From Bacteroidota bacterium (GTDB lineage: Bacteria; Bacteroidota; Bacteroidia; Flavobacteriales; Flavobacteriaceae), in contig JAEWJM010000026.1 in the NCBI GenBank assembly GCA_023386585.1, positions 7,270 through 71,269 on the forward strand: a DNA stretch of 64,000 nt, in the 5' to 3' direction. The notes beneath the pieces are model-generated. The model had not been told where the DNA came from. It ran no database searches and saw only the letters and a list, made by a program, of their open reading frames with translations. Position 1 is the first letter of the stretch; every line of letters begins with the position of its first letter. The position numbers and the translations under genes were made by a program. This document shows positions 43,170 through 51,507 of the stretch, one piece after another.

Positions 43170-45227
43170 ATGAACGAAGACTTCAAGCCGCCGATTGCAC
43201 GCAAGATTCCGAAAACTATTGAAAAGCATGGCCATGCTCGTGTCGACGAATATTATTGGCTGAATGATCGAGAGAACCCCGAAGTGGTCGAATACCTCAA
43301 GCAGGAAAACGAATACTATGAAAAATCCACTGGCCACACGGCAGAGTTTCGCGAGGCACTTTTCCAGGAAATGAAGGCACGGATTAAGGAAGACGACTCG
43401 TCGGTTCCCTATTTTTATAATGGATATTATTACATTACGCGTTTTGAAACGGGAAAAAACTACCCGATTTATTCGCGAAAAAAAGGCAGTCTCGACGCTC
43501 CAGAAGAGATTCTTTTCAACTGCAACGAAATGGCGGAAGGCCACGGCTACTTTCAGCTTGCCGGCTTCAGCATCAGTCCCGATAACAGGTTTGCCGCTTT
43601 TGGTACGGATACCGTCGGCAGACGGATTTTTACCATCGCAATCAAAAACCTGGAAACAGGCGAACTTTTTCCCGACACTATTTTAAATTCAACCGGAAAT
43701 GCAGCGTGGGCAAACGATAACGCAACGTTATTTTACACCGTTCAGGACGAAGTGACTTTGCGTCCACATAAAATCTATCGGCATCGCAAAGGAACGCCGG
43801 CCGATCAGGACGAGCTGGTTTTTCACGAAAAAGATGAGACTTTCCATATTGAAGTCAGCAAGACAAAGTCGCGAAAATACCTGGTAATCGACTGCGAAAG
43901 TACCGTTACCACTGAATCGCGCATTCTTGAAGCCGATACTCCCGATGGTGATTTCAGGGTTTTTCAGAAGCGCAAACGCGGACTCGAATATGGAGTCTGG
44001 CATTACGATGGAAATTTCTACATCCGCACCAATAAAGATAAGGCTACCAATTTCAAGCTGATGCAAACCGCCGAGGACAAGACTGAAGCCTCGAACTGGC
44101 GCGACCTGATTCCGCACCGCGAAGAAGTTTTGATCGAAGATCTCGAAATTTTCAAAAATTACCTGGTCGTTGCCGAACGTTCCGACGGACTGAACAAAAT
44201 CAGGATCATGCCTTGGGACGGCGAGAGCTATTACCTGCCGTTTGAAAACGAGACGTATTCTGCTTCCGTCGGGGCCAATCCCGATTTTAATACCGAAATT
44301 CTGCGATACAGCTATCAATCGATGGCAACGCCGTCATCGGTTATTGATTTTAACATGCGTACCAGGGAAAAAACCATAATGAAAGAGCAGCAGGTTTTGG
44401 GTGGCGATTTTGACAAGTCCAATTATATTGAAGAAAGGATTTGGGCAACTGCAGGCGACGGAACGCGGATCCCGATTTCAATGGTGTACAGGAAAGGCAT
44501 CGAAAAGAATGGCGGAAATCCGCTGCTGTTGTACGCTTACGGTTCGTATGGCATAACAATGGAACCGTACTTTTCGTCGACGCGGCTTTCATTGCTTGAC
44601 CGTGGTTTCATCTACGCAATTGCACATGTCAGGGGAGGCGAGGATATGGGCAGGCAATGGTATGACGACGGAAAAATGCTCAGGAAGAAAAATACGTTTA
44701 CCGATTTTATTGATTGTTCGCGCCACCTGATTTCCGAAGGCTACACATCCGAAAAACATCTTTATGCAGAAGGCGGATCAGCCGGCGGATTACTGATGGG
44801 CGCAGTTGTAAATATAGCTCCTGCGCTTTACAACGGAATTATTGCGCAGGTACCTTTTGTTGATGTGGTCACGACAATGCTCGACGAATCGATTCCACTT
44901 ACGACCGGAGAATATGACGAATGGGGAAATCCAAACGAGCAGGAATATTACGAGTACATGCTTTCCTATTCGCCATACGACAATATAAAAAAGCAGGATT
45001 ATCCGAATATGTTCATTTCAACGGGGTTGCACGATTCGCAGGTGCAGTACTGGGAACCGGCCAAATGGGTTGCCCGTTTGAGGTCAGTCAAAACCGACAG
45101 CAACAAGCTCTTTTTGGTTACAAACATGGAGGCCGGGCACGGCGGCGCATCGGGTAGGTTTGAGGCTTTGCGGGAGCTGGCAAGGGAATTCAGTTTTTTT
45201 TTAGATTTGGAAGGAATTAAAAAGTAA
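43170..45227 (+). CDS. S9-family oligopeptidase B/prolyl oligopeptidase
   Basis: A 685-residue serine peptidase, starting at the ATG at 43170 (MNEDFKPP); a TTG at 43152 would add six residues. Residues about 60-400 form the seven-bladed propeller; about 410-685 the alpha/beta-hydrolase. Catalytic Ser537 is in YAEGGSAGGLLMG; Asp and His lie in STGLHDSQVQYW and NMEAGHGGASG. The GTRIPISMVYRKG start of the peptidase domain is typical of oligopeptidase B (cleaves after Arg/Lys). Cytoplasmic or periplasmic location is undecided: no signal peptide. Confidence 0.92.
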   Translation: MNEDFKPPIARKIPKTIEKHGHARVDEYYWLNDRENPEVVEYLKQENEYYEKSTGHTAEFREALFQEMKARIKEDDSSVPYFYNGYYYITRFETGKNYPIYSRKKGSLDAPEEILFNCNEMAEGHGYFQLAGFSISPDNRFAAFGTDTVGRRIFTIAIKNLETGELFPDTILNSTGNAAWANDNATLFYTVQDEVTLRPHKIYRHRKGTPADQDELVFHEKDETFHIEVSKTKSRKYLVIDCESTVTTESRILEADTPDGDFRVFQKRKRGLEYGVWHYDGNFYIRTNKDKATNFKLMQTAEDKTEASNWRDLIPHREEVLIEDLEIFKNYLVVAERSDGLNKIRIMPWDGESYYLPFENETYSASVGANPDFNTEILRYSYQSMATPSSVIDFNMRTREKTIMKEQQVLGGDFDKSNYIEERIWATAGDGTRIPISMVYRKGIEKNGGNPLLLYAYGSYGITMEPYFSSTRLSLLDRGFIYAIAHVRGGEDMGRQWYDDGKMLRKKNTFTDFIDCSRHLISEGYTSEKHLYAEGGSAGGLLMGAVVNIAPALYNGIIAQVPFVDVVTTMLDESIPLTTGEYDEWGNPNEQEYYEYMLSYSPYDNIKKQDYPNMFISTGLHDSQVQYWEPAKWVARLRSVKTDSNKLFLVTNMEAGHGGASGRFEALRELAREFSFFLDLEGIKK

Positions 45228-45242
45228 TTAGAATATTTTTCT

Positions 45243-45250
45243 TAAATTTG
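45243..45250 (+). promoter_or_regulatory. Candidate -7 box TAAATTTG for the CysK/CBS-family gene
   Basis: TAnnTTTG match, 55 bp before the ATG at 45306; no clear -33 TTG at the normal spacing. Confidence 0.4.
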
Positions 45251-45305
45251 CGAGGATTTAAGGTTTGCAGTTTCGTAAAAGTTGGCCTTGATTAACTATT
45301 TTTTT

Positions 45306-46346
45306 ATGAAAGAAGAAATAAGAGCTTACAATAATGTCCTTGAATTGATCGGGAACACACCGCTGATAAAACTCAACCACGTTACCGAAAAGCTTAAAGG
45401 AAACTTTTACGCAAAGGTCGAAGCTTTTAACCCCGGCCACTCCACAAAAGACAGAATTGCTTTATTTATTATCGAAGAAGCCGAACGAAAAGGCATTCTT
45501 TCCCCAGGCGACACCATCATAGAAACCACTTCAGGAAACACGGGCTTTAGCCTGGCGATGGTGAGCATTATCAAAGGTTACAACTGCATTTTGGCTGTTA
45601 GTTCAAAATCATCAAAAGATAAGATCGACATGCTTCGCAGCATGGGCGCGAAGGTTTACGTTTGCCCGGCGCACGTTTCTGCCGACGATAAACGTTCCTA
45701 TTACAATGTGGCGAAAAGGCTGCATGAGGAAACGAAAGGCTCGGTTTATATCAACCAGTACTTCAATCAGCTCAATATTGACGCTCACTATAAAACTACA
45801 GGCCCTGAAATCTGGGGGCAAACCGGCGGACAAATAACCCATCTGGTTGCTTGCAGCGGAACGGGCGGGACCATCTCAGGAGCAGCGAAATACCTGAAGG
45901 AAAAGAATCCTAATATCAGGATTTTAGGCGTCGATGCTTTTGGTTCGGTATTGAAGAAATACCACGAAACAAAGGAATTTGATGCCGATGAAATTTATCC
46001 ATACCGCATTGAAGGGCTTGGCAAAAACCTGATTCCTTCAGCAACTGATTTTGATCTGATCGACAAATTCATCAAGGTTACCGACGAAGAAAGTGCGCAC
46101 GCCACACGTGAAATTGCGAAACGAGAAGGCCTTTTTGTAGGATATACCTCCGGCGCAGTTATGCAGGCAATCAAGCAATATGCTGAAGATGGCGAGTTCA
46201 ACGAAAACAGCAATGTTGTTGCGATTTTCCCCGACCATGGCTCACGCTATATGAGCAAGGTATTCTCTGACGAATGGATGAGCGAGCAGGGATTTTTTGA
46301 CAGCGTCAACCTGGAAGAAGCGCAAAAGATCGAGTTTATAAAATAG
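45306..46346 (+). CDS. Cysteine synthase / cystathionine beta-synthase-family PLP enzyme
   Basis: A 346-residue fold II PLP enzyme started at the ATG at 45306 (MKEEIRAYNNVL). PLP Lys is in HSTKDRIAL (about residue 46); the phosphate loop is TSGNTGFS and the GTGGTISGAA loop binds the cofactor. The serine/acetylserine loop (IGNTPLIKLNHV) is present. It lacks the regulatory CBS pair and is not a full CBS. Either O-acetylserine sulfhydrylase or a cystathionine synthase-like role is possible. It stands alone, with a terminator. Confidence 0.85.
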   Translation: MKEEIRAYNNVLELIGNTPLIKLNHVTEKLKGNFYAKVEAFNPGHSTKDRIALFIIEEAERKGILSPGDTIIETTSGNTGFSLAMVSIIKGYNCILAVSSKSSKDKIDMLRSMGAKVYVCPAHVSADDKRSYYNVAKRLHEETKGSVYINQYFNQLNIDAHYKTTGPEIWGQTGGQITHLVACSGTGGTISGAAKYLKEKNPNIRILGVDAFGSVLKKYHETKEFDADEIYPYRIEGLGKNLIPSATDFDLIDKFIKVTDEESAHATREIAKREGLFVGYTSGAVMQAIKQYAEDGEFNENSNVVAIFPDHGSRYMSKVFSDEWMSEQGFFDSVNLEEAQKIEFIK

Positions 46347-46440
46347 TTGACAGTTGACAGAAAAAGCCCCATCAAGGGGCTTTTTTATTGCTATAAACTG
46401 TTTAAGAACTGTAAACTGTAAACCGTAGACAGTAACTCAG
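46347..46440. repeat. Low-complexity ACTGT/TTGACAG intergenic repeats
   Basis: The 97-bp gap holds two TTGACAG copies in tandem (46346-46360) before the terminator and, after it, a run of near-direct repeats of the kind AACTGTAAACTGTAAACC (about 46406-46435). They flank the terminator. This looks like a simple mutated repeat of the ACTGT(a/c)AA kind rather than protein-coding sequence. Confidence 0.6.
46361..46387. terminator. Terminator after the CysK/CBS-family gene
   Basis: AAAAAGCCCC-ATCAA-GGGGCTTTTTT, strong hairpin with A and T runs on both sides; may also serve the convergent yebC. Confidence 0.85.
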
Positions 46441-46443
46441 CAA

Positions 46444-47154
46444 TCAATTTTCCATGGTGTGATAAACGTTTTGCACGTCATCATCTTCTTCGATCTTTTC
46501 GAGCAGCTTTTCAACATCGGCAACCTGATCTTCAGTGAGCTGCTTTGTTACCTGAGGAATGCGCTCAAAACCCGATGACAATATTTCAAAATGACGGCTT
46601 TCCAATTCTTTTTGTATTGCTCCGAAACTCTCAAACGGCGCGTAAATCATGATTCCGTCTTCGTCTTCAAACACTTCTTCCACACCGAAATCAATCAGCT
46701 CAAGCTCAAGCTCCTCGACATCGGTATCGTTCTTGGCAATCCTGAAGTTACAGGTATGGTCGAACATGAATTCAACCGAACCCTGCGTTCCCATATTTCC
46801 GTTGCATTTATTGAAGTAACTGCGGATGTTGGCGACCGTACGATTGTTGTTATCGGTTGCGGTTTCAATTAGAATTGCAATTCCGTGCGGAGCATAGCCT
46901 TCAAACAGGACTTCCTTATAATTTGCAGTATCTTTTTCAGTTGCCTTCTTGATCGCACGCTCGACATTTTCTTTCGGCATGTTGGCCGATTTTGCGTTCT
47001 GGATTACTGCACGAAGCCTCGAATTGGTCTCCGGATTCGGCCCGCCTTCCTTTACCGCCATCACAATGTCTTTTCCGATCCTTGTGAATGCCTTGGCCAT
47101 TGCCGACCAGCGTTTCATTTTTCTATTCTTCCTGAACTCAAAAGCTCTTCCCAT
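46444..47154 (-). CDS. yebC: YebC/PmpR-family transcriptional regulator / translation factor
   Basis: A 236-residue protein. Family signature MGRAFEFRKNRKMKRWSAMAK at the start, then KDIVMAVKEGGPNPETNSRLR, FNKCNGNMGTQGSVEFMFDH and EVFEDEDGIMIY. The length and three-domain layout fit. Family members bind DNA and recently were linked to translation of proline-rich stretches; I do not choose between these. The ATG at 47154 gives the canonical start. Next upstream on the same strand is the S41 protease. Confidence 0.92.
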   Translation of the reverse strand: MGRAFEFRKNRKMKRWSAMAKAFTRIGKDIVMAVKEGGPNPETNSRLRAVIQNAKSANMPKENVERAIKKATEKDTANYKEVLFEGYAPHGIAILIETATDNNNRTVANIRSYFNKCNGNMGTQGSVEFMFDHTCNFRIAKNDTDVEELELELIDFGVEEVFEDEDGIMIYAPFESFGAIQKELESRHFEILSSGFERIPQVTKQLTEDQVADVEKLLEKIEEDDDVQNVYHTMEN

Positions 47155-47226
47155 TTCACTAAGTTTTTTATGCTAATGCCGTGCAAAAATAACAGTTTCC
47201 ACAGCGTTTTTCAAAATGATTTTTTC

Positions 47227-49269
47227 TCAACGTTTGTGCACGTGCCGGTAATCGCTCAACATGTTCAGCGCTTCATCGATATACACATTTTGCCGCGCAT
47301 CTTTCATTCGGTATTCATTTATTTCCTTAAGGAACGCATCGGAAGCAATTGCACCGGATTCTATAGTGGAATTCTTAACCACTAACTTGGTCTCGGTCAA
47401 AGCCTTCCTTTTAATTCTGTCGAAAAGTAAGTCGTTTTCGTGGACGTCGGCAAAAATTGCATCCAAAGTCACAGGAAGTGGCGCTTTTTGCTTGCGGTAC
47501 CAACTGTTGATCTGCTGGTTCAGGCTGCCGATTTCCTGCAAATCAGCGTTCGACTTTACTCTTTGCCGTGCCTGTTGTACCAGCGATGCGTCCCATTGCG
47601 TTTGCCATTTGTCGTAACCCTGCCGCACCCGGATCGAGTCGTTTCGCAAAGCGGTTTCAAAACTACTTTCCCGTTGCACAAGGCTGTCAAAAAGCACCGG
47701 CATCGCGACATCGGGAATCACGCCAACGCCTTGATGGCTTTTTCCGTTAACCCGATAAAACTTTTCAATGGTAAGTTTGATGTAATCACTTTGCGAATAA
47801 TCAAGCGGAACAAGCGTTTGCATGCTGGCCTTTCCGGATGTTGGCGCTCCAATAATTACAGCGCGCTTGTAATCCTGAAGCGCTGCTGTGAAGAGTTCAC
47901 TCGCACTCGCCGAAGATCCGTCGGTAAGGATAATGATCGGGCCGTTATAAATATTTCCCCGCATATCGTCTTTCATCAAATGCTGCTTTCCGCGGTTATC
48001 GCTGAGCACGGTAACCAGACCTTTATCGATGAACAAACCGGTCATTTTTACCGCTTCTTCCATTGATCCGCCGCCGTTTTCCTGCAGGTCAATTATAAGT
48101 CCGTCAATATTATCTTTCTTTAGCCTTTCCACTTCTGATGCGACATCGGCAGCACAGCCATTACCTTCCGATCCGTCAAAATCGGAATAAAAATTCGGAA
48201 CCTTGATATAGCCGGCTTTGATTCCCTTTTCTATCACAAATCCGTAAACATCATTTCCAGTTGCTTCCATCAATTGTTTTCGCAAGGTGACTTCGTGAAG
48301 GGAACCGTTTTTCTTACGGATCGTAAAACTTACCTGTTTGTTGTTATCGGAAAAAAGCAATTCGCCAACAGCATCAAGCGACGCACACGACAACGTATAG
48401 CCGCGGCCATCGGCATCGGCAACGCTGATTATGACATCATCACGCTCAAACTCGTGGCTTCTCGCCGCCGGTCCGCCCGGAACCACATCGGCAACCACAA
48501 CTTCCTGCTTTTCGTTAAAATCGAAATCAATTCCCAAAGAAAAATTGCTCGTGGATAAAGTGGACATAAAACTTGACTTTGCATCCATTGTGAAATAATT
48601 CGAATGCGGATCAAAATACTGACAAAAGATATCCAGAAACTGGGATTGCAAATTTGCCGTGAGGCCGTTCCTGTCGTTCAGTATTGAATTCGTTTTGCAA
48701 AGCTCGGATTCGAAAATTTTGTTCGAGGCAATTTTTTCGATGGCTGTGAAATTCGCCTTCAGCGAGTCCAGATTGGATGTCATGGACGACATTTCTTCGA
48801 AAATCTCGACACGCAGGCGTTTCTTCCAGATCCGTTCCTGATCGCTTTCAACCAGGTCAAAAGGAAAATGCTTTCGGCTGAACCGCAACGAATCCTTTAC
48901 ATTGTAATCCAATGGCTGATTCCTGATTTTTTCCAGCAGCGCAATCTTACGCTCCAGCGCATTCCTGTAAACCGAGGCAAATTGATCCAAAAAACTGCAA
49001 TCGCCCGTACGAATCATATCGTCGAGCTTCAGCCTGTATGCCGATAAATGCTTGTATTCGTTTCCGGTGATCAGGTTGCGATAAGTGTCAAGCTGGTCTG
49101 TGAATGTATCAAATACATAAACCGAAAGGCTGTCATCGATTGGCTTTGGCGAATAATGCTCGCGGTTGACCAGCGAAATAATCCGTTGCAGCTTTTCACA
49201 CGTTTTCGTGCCATCCTGTGCGGCTAGCCTGAAGGCCAGAAGTAGCAAGATCGGCAGGAAATTTTTCAT
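47227..49269 (-). CDS. Carboxy-terminal processing protease, S41 family (Prc-like)
   Basis: A 680-residue periplasmic tail-specific protease. The signal peptide is residues 1-17 (LLLLAFRLAAQ). An N-terminal DUF3340-type helical region (about 30-200), a PDZ domain at about 245-330 (GIDFDFNEKQEVVVADVVPGG), the S41 core with Ser in DGSSASASELFTAAL and Lys in GAPTSGKASMQTLVP, and a C-terminal helical domain follow. It is coupled to gcvT: stop TGA and start ATG share one base at 49269. The physiological substrate is unknown. Confidence 0.93.
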   Translation of the reverse strand: MKNFLPILLLLAFRLAAQDGTKTCEKLQRIISLVNREHYSPKPIDDSLSVYVFDTFTDQLDTYRNLITGNEYKHLSAYRLKLDDMIRTGDCSFLDQFASVYRNALERKIALLEKIRNQPLDYNVKDSLRFSRKHFPFDLVESDQERIWKKRLRVEIFEEMSSMTSNLDSLKANFTAIEKIASNKIFESELCKTNSILNDRNGLTANLQSQFLDIFCQYFDPHSNYFTMDAKSSFMSTLSTSNFSLGIDFDFNEKQEVVVADVVPGGPAARSHEFERDDVIISVADADGRGYTLSCASLDAVGELLFSDNNKQVSFTIRKKNGSLHEVTLRKQLMEATGNDVYGFVIEKGIKAGYIKVPNFYSDFDGSEGNGCAADVASEVERLKKDNIDGLIIDLQENGGGSMEEAVKMTGLFIDKGLVTVLSDNRGKQHLMKDDMRGNIYNGPIIILTDGSSASASELFTAALQDYKRAVIIGAPTSGKASMQTLVPLDYSQSDYIKLTIEKFYRVNGKSHQGVGVIPDVAMPVLFDSLVQRESSFETALRNDSIRVRQGYDKWQTQWDASLVQQARQRVKSNADLQEIGSLNQQINSWYRKQKAPLPVTLDAIFADVHENDLLFDRIKRKALTETKLVVKNSTIESGAIASDAFLKEINEYRMKDARQNVYIDEALNMLSDYRHVHKR

Positions 49270-50360
49270 CAGGAATTTGACGGCTTGTAAAATGGTGGCT
49301 TGACAACCGTGGCAGGAACATCGTTTTTGCGGATTCGGATAAAAATCGATGAGCCCAAAGCAGAATGCGCGGTTTCAACGTAACCAAGCCCGATTCCTTT
49401 GTTCATCGAAGGCGACATCGTTCCCGAAGTCACAATTCCGATCTGATTTCCATCTTTATCCACAATTTCATAATCGTGACGAGGAACGCCGCGTTCGGTC
49501 AGTTCAAACCCTACGAGCTTGCGTTTCACGCCTTCCTCTTTTTGCTTTTTGAGGTTTTCAGAATTGACAAAATCCTTATTGAATTTCGTAATCCATCCCA
49601 ATCCGGCTTCCAGAGGCGAAGTCGAATCGTTTATGTCGTTTCCGTAAAGACAAAATCCCATCTCGAGGCGCAAAGTATCGCGTGCCGCCAATCCGATCGG
49701 TTTTATTCCGTAAGCAGCGCCGGCTTCAAAGACTTTATTCCAAATTTGCTCGACCTCACTGTTCTTGCAGTAAATCTCAAAACCGCCCGAACCCGTATAT
49801 CCCGTTGCAGAAATGATCACATTGGGAATTCCGGCAAAATCGGCAACCTCAAAATGGTAATATTTTATAGCAGACAAATCGATCGAGGACAGCGGCTGCA
49901 TCGCTTCAACCGCTTTTGGACCCTGGATCGCGAGCAGCGAATAATCGTCTGAAAGATTGCGCATTTCGACGCCCATGTCATTATAGGACGAAATCCATTC
50001 CCAATCCTTTTCGATATTCGACGCGTTCACGACCAAAAGATATTGCTCTTCCTTCATCTGATACACGATCAGGTCATCAACAATTCCGCCCCCGGTATTC
50101 GGCAGACAACTGTACTGCGCGCGTCCCGGAACGAGAGCCGACGCATCGTTAGAGGTTACTTTTTGGATCAGCTCAAGCGCCCGTGGCCCGCTCAAAAGGA
50201 ATTCGCCCATATGCGAGACGTCAAAAACACCAACGCCTTTGCGTACGGTTTCGTGTTCGGCATTGACTCCTTCATATTGAATCGGCATGTTGTAACCGGC
50301 AAACGGGAGCATTTTTGCCCCGAGGCTTTCGTGGATTTGCTTGAGCGCTATATCTTTCAT
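49269..50360 (-). CDS. gcvT: Glycine cleavage system aminomethyltransferase (T protein)
   Basis: A 363-residue T protein. It opens with IHESLGAKMLPFAGYNMPIQY and continues with FDVSHMGEFLLSGPRALEL, the tetrahydrofolate-binding EIYCKNSEVEQIWNKVFEAG, LRLEMGFCLYGNDIND and a C-terminal domain with VTSGTMSPSMNKGIGLGYV. It transfers the methylene group of glycine to THF. Other gcv genes are not in the window. The gene is followed by an overlapping S41 protease gene, a translational coupling of unrelated functions. Confidence 0.95.
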   Translation of the reverse strand: MKDIALKQIHESLGAKMLPFAGYNMPIQYEGVNAEHETVRKGVGVFDVSHMGEFLLSGPRALELIQKVTSNDASALVPGRAQYSCLPNTGGGIVDDLIVYQMKEEQYLLVVNASNIEKDWEWISSYNDMGVEMRNLSDDYSLLAIQGPKAVEAMQPLSSIDLSAIKYYHFEVADFAGIPNVIISATGYTGSGGFEIYCKNSEVEQIWNKVFEAGAAYGIKPIGLAARDTLRLEMGFCLYGNDINDSTSPLEAGLGWITKFNKDFVNSENLKKQKEEGVKRKLVGFELTERGVPRHDYEIVDKDGNQIGIVTSGTMSPSMNKGIGLGYVETAHSALGSSIFIRIRKNDVPATVVKPPFYKPSNS

Positions 50361-50455
50361 TATTGGCTTGTTAAATGAGCCGCTAATTTATCATTTTTTC
50401 GGCTCAGGGCAAAGCGGTTCGATTGTGAATTTTAGTGATGTTAATGCGATTTTCA

Positions 50456-50559
50456 GGAGCTCTTTCCCGCTGTCCGCTGTATCTTTTATTTTTTTGGCCG
50501 CCAGCAATTAAATCCGCCTTATCACAAAAAATAAAAGGATGCCGCTCCCATCGGGGCTA
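50456..50559 (+). repeat. Interspersed hairpin repeat, copy A
   Basis: A 104-bp imperfect palindrome in the gcvT/nnrD divergent gap. Left arm has GCTGTATCTTTTATTTTTTT, right arm AAAAAATAAAAGGATGCCGC, with ATC-TTTTATTTTTT paired to AAAAAATAAAAGGAT and one bulged G. Outer arms TTCCCG/CGGGGCT also pair. The same element recurs inverted at 62818-62918. Confidence 0.75.
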
Positions 50560-50591
50560 ACTGGCGTGCGGCAAATTCGTACCTTCGAATT

Positions 50592-51443
50592 ATGGACGCG
50601 ATTAAGATTACAGCCGATTTCGCTCGCTCACTGCTTAAGCCAATCGCAGACGATTCGCATAAAGGAACGTTTGGCCACGCACTGCTCGTTGGCGGAAGTT
50701 ACGGAAAAATGGGCGCCGTTTGCCTTGCCTCGGAAGCCGCGCTAAGAAGCGGCTGCGGACTCGCAACAGCGTATATTCCACGTTGCGGTTATGAGATCAT
50801 TCAGACCGTTGTTCCCGAAGTCATGGCAATTTGTGACGCGGACTACGAATTTATTTCCCGCATCGAATCCGGCATTTCACCGCAAGCTATCGGAATCGGT
50901 CCCGGAATGGGGCAGGAGCCGCAAACGCGAAAAGCGCTATTCGAATATTTATCGGTTGTAAAATCTCCAATCGTCATCGACGCCGATGCGTTAAATCTCT
51001 TGTCTTCCGAAACAAACTGGCCAACGATGTTGCCGCCGCGCTCTGTCCTTACTCCGCACAAAAAAGAACTCGAACGCCTCATCGGCACCTGGCAGTCCGA
51101 TTCGGAAAGGATCCAAAAAGTTTCAAAAATTGCGGTAGAGAAAAAAGCAGTTTTTGTCCTCAAAGGCGCACCAACGCGTATTGTTGACGAAAATTCCATC
51201 TATGTAAACCCGACAGGAAATCCCGCTTTGGCAACCGGCGGAACGGGCGATGTGCTTACCGGAATACTAACCGGATTTCTTGCGCAGCGGTACGAGCCGG
51301 TGAATGCGGCCATTCTTGCGGTTTACCTGCACGGACGCGCCGCAGATCTTGCCATTCCGGAAATGGGAATGCGTTCTTTTTTGGCCCGTGACATTCTCAG
51401 ATATTTACCAAAAGCTTTCCTTGAAATTGAAAGCGGGTTTTAA
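50592..51443 (+). CDS. nnrD: ADP-dependent NAD(P)H-hydrate dehydratase
   Basis: A 283-residue ribokinase-fold dehydratase that repairs hydrated NAD(P)H. Signatures: GTFGHALLVGGSYGKMGAVCLA, IGIGPGMGQEPQTRKALFE, LTPHKKELERLIG, KGAPTRIVDEN, and the ADP-binding NPALATGGTGDVLTGILTGF. It corresponds to the C-terminal YjeF domain only; the N-terminal epimerase (NnrE) domain is not fused. The ATG at 50592 is preceded by repeat copy A. Followed by hutH at 64 bp. Confidence 0.92.
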   Translation: MDAIKITADFARSLLKPIADDSHKGTFGHALLVGGSYGKMGAVCLASEAALRSGCGLATAYIPRCGYEIIQTVVPEVMAICDADYEFISRIESGISPQAIGIGPGMGQEPQTRKALFEYLSVVKSPIVIDADALNLLSSETNWPTMLPPRSVLTPHKKELERLIGTWQSDSERIQKVSKIAVEKKAVFVLKGAPTRIVDENSIYVNPTGNPALATGGTGDVLTGILTGFLAQRYEPVNAAILAVYLHGRAADLAIPEMGMRSFLARDILRYLPKAFLEIESGF

Positions 51444-51507
51444 TTTCGTCAAAAACCTTGCGTATTCTGAACCATTTGCGGAATTTTGAAGCACCAATAA
51501 ACCACCC

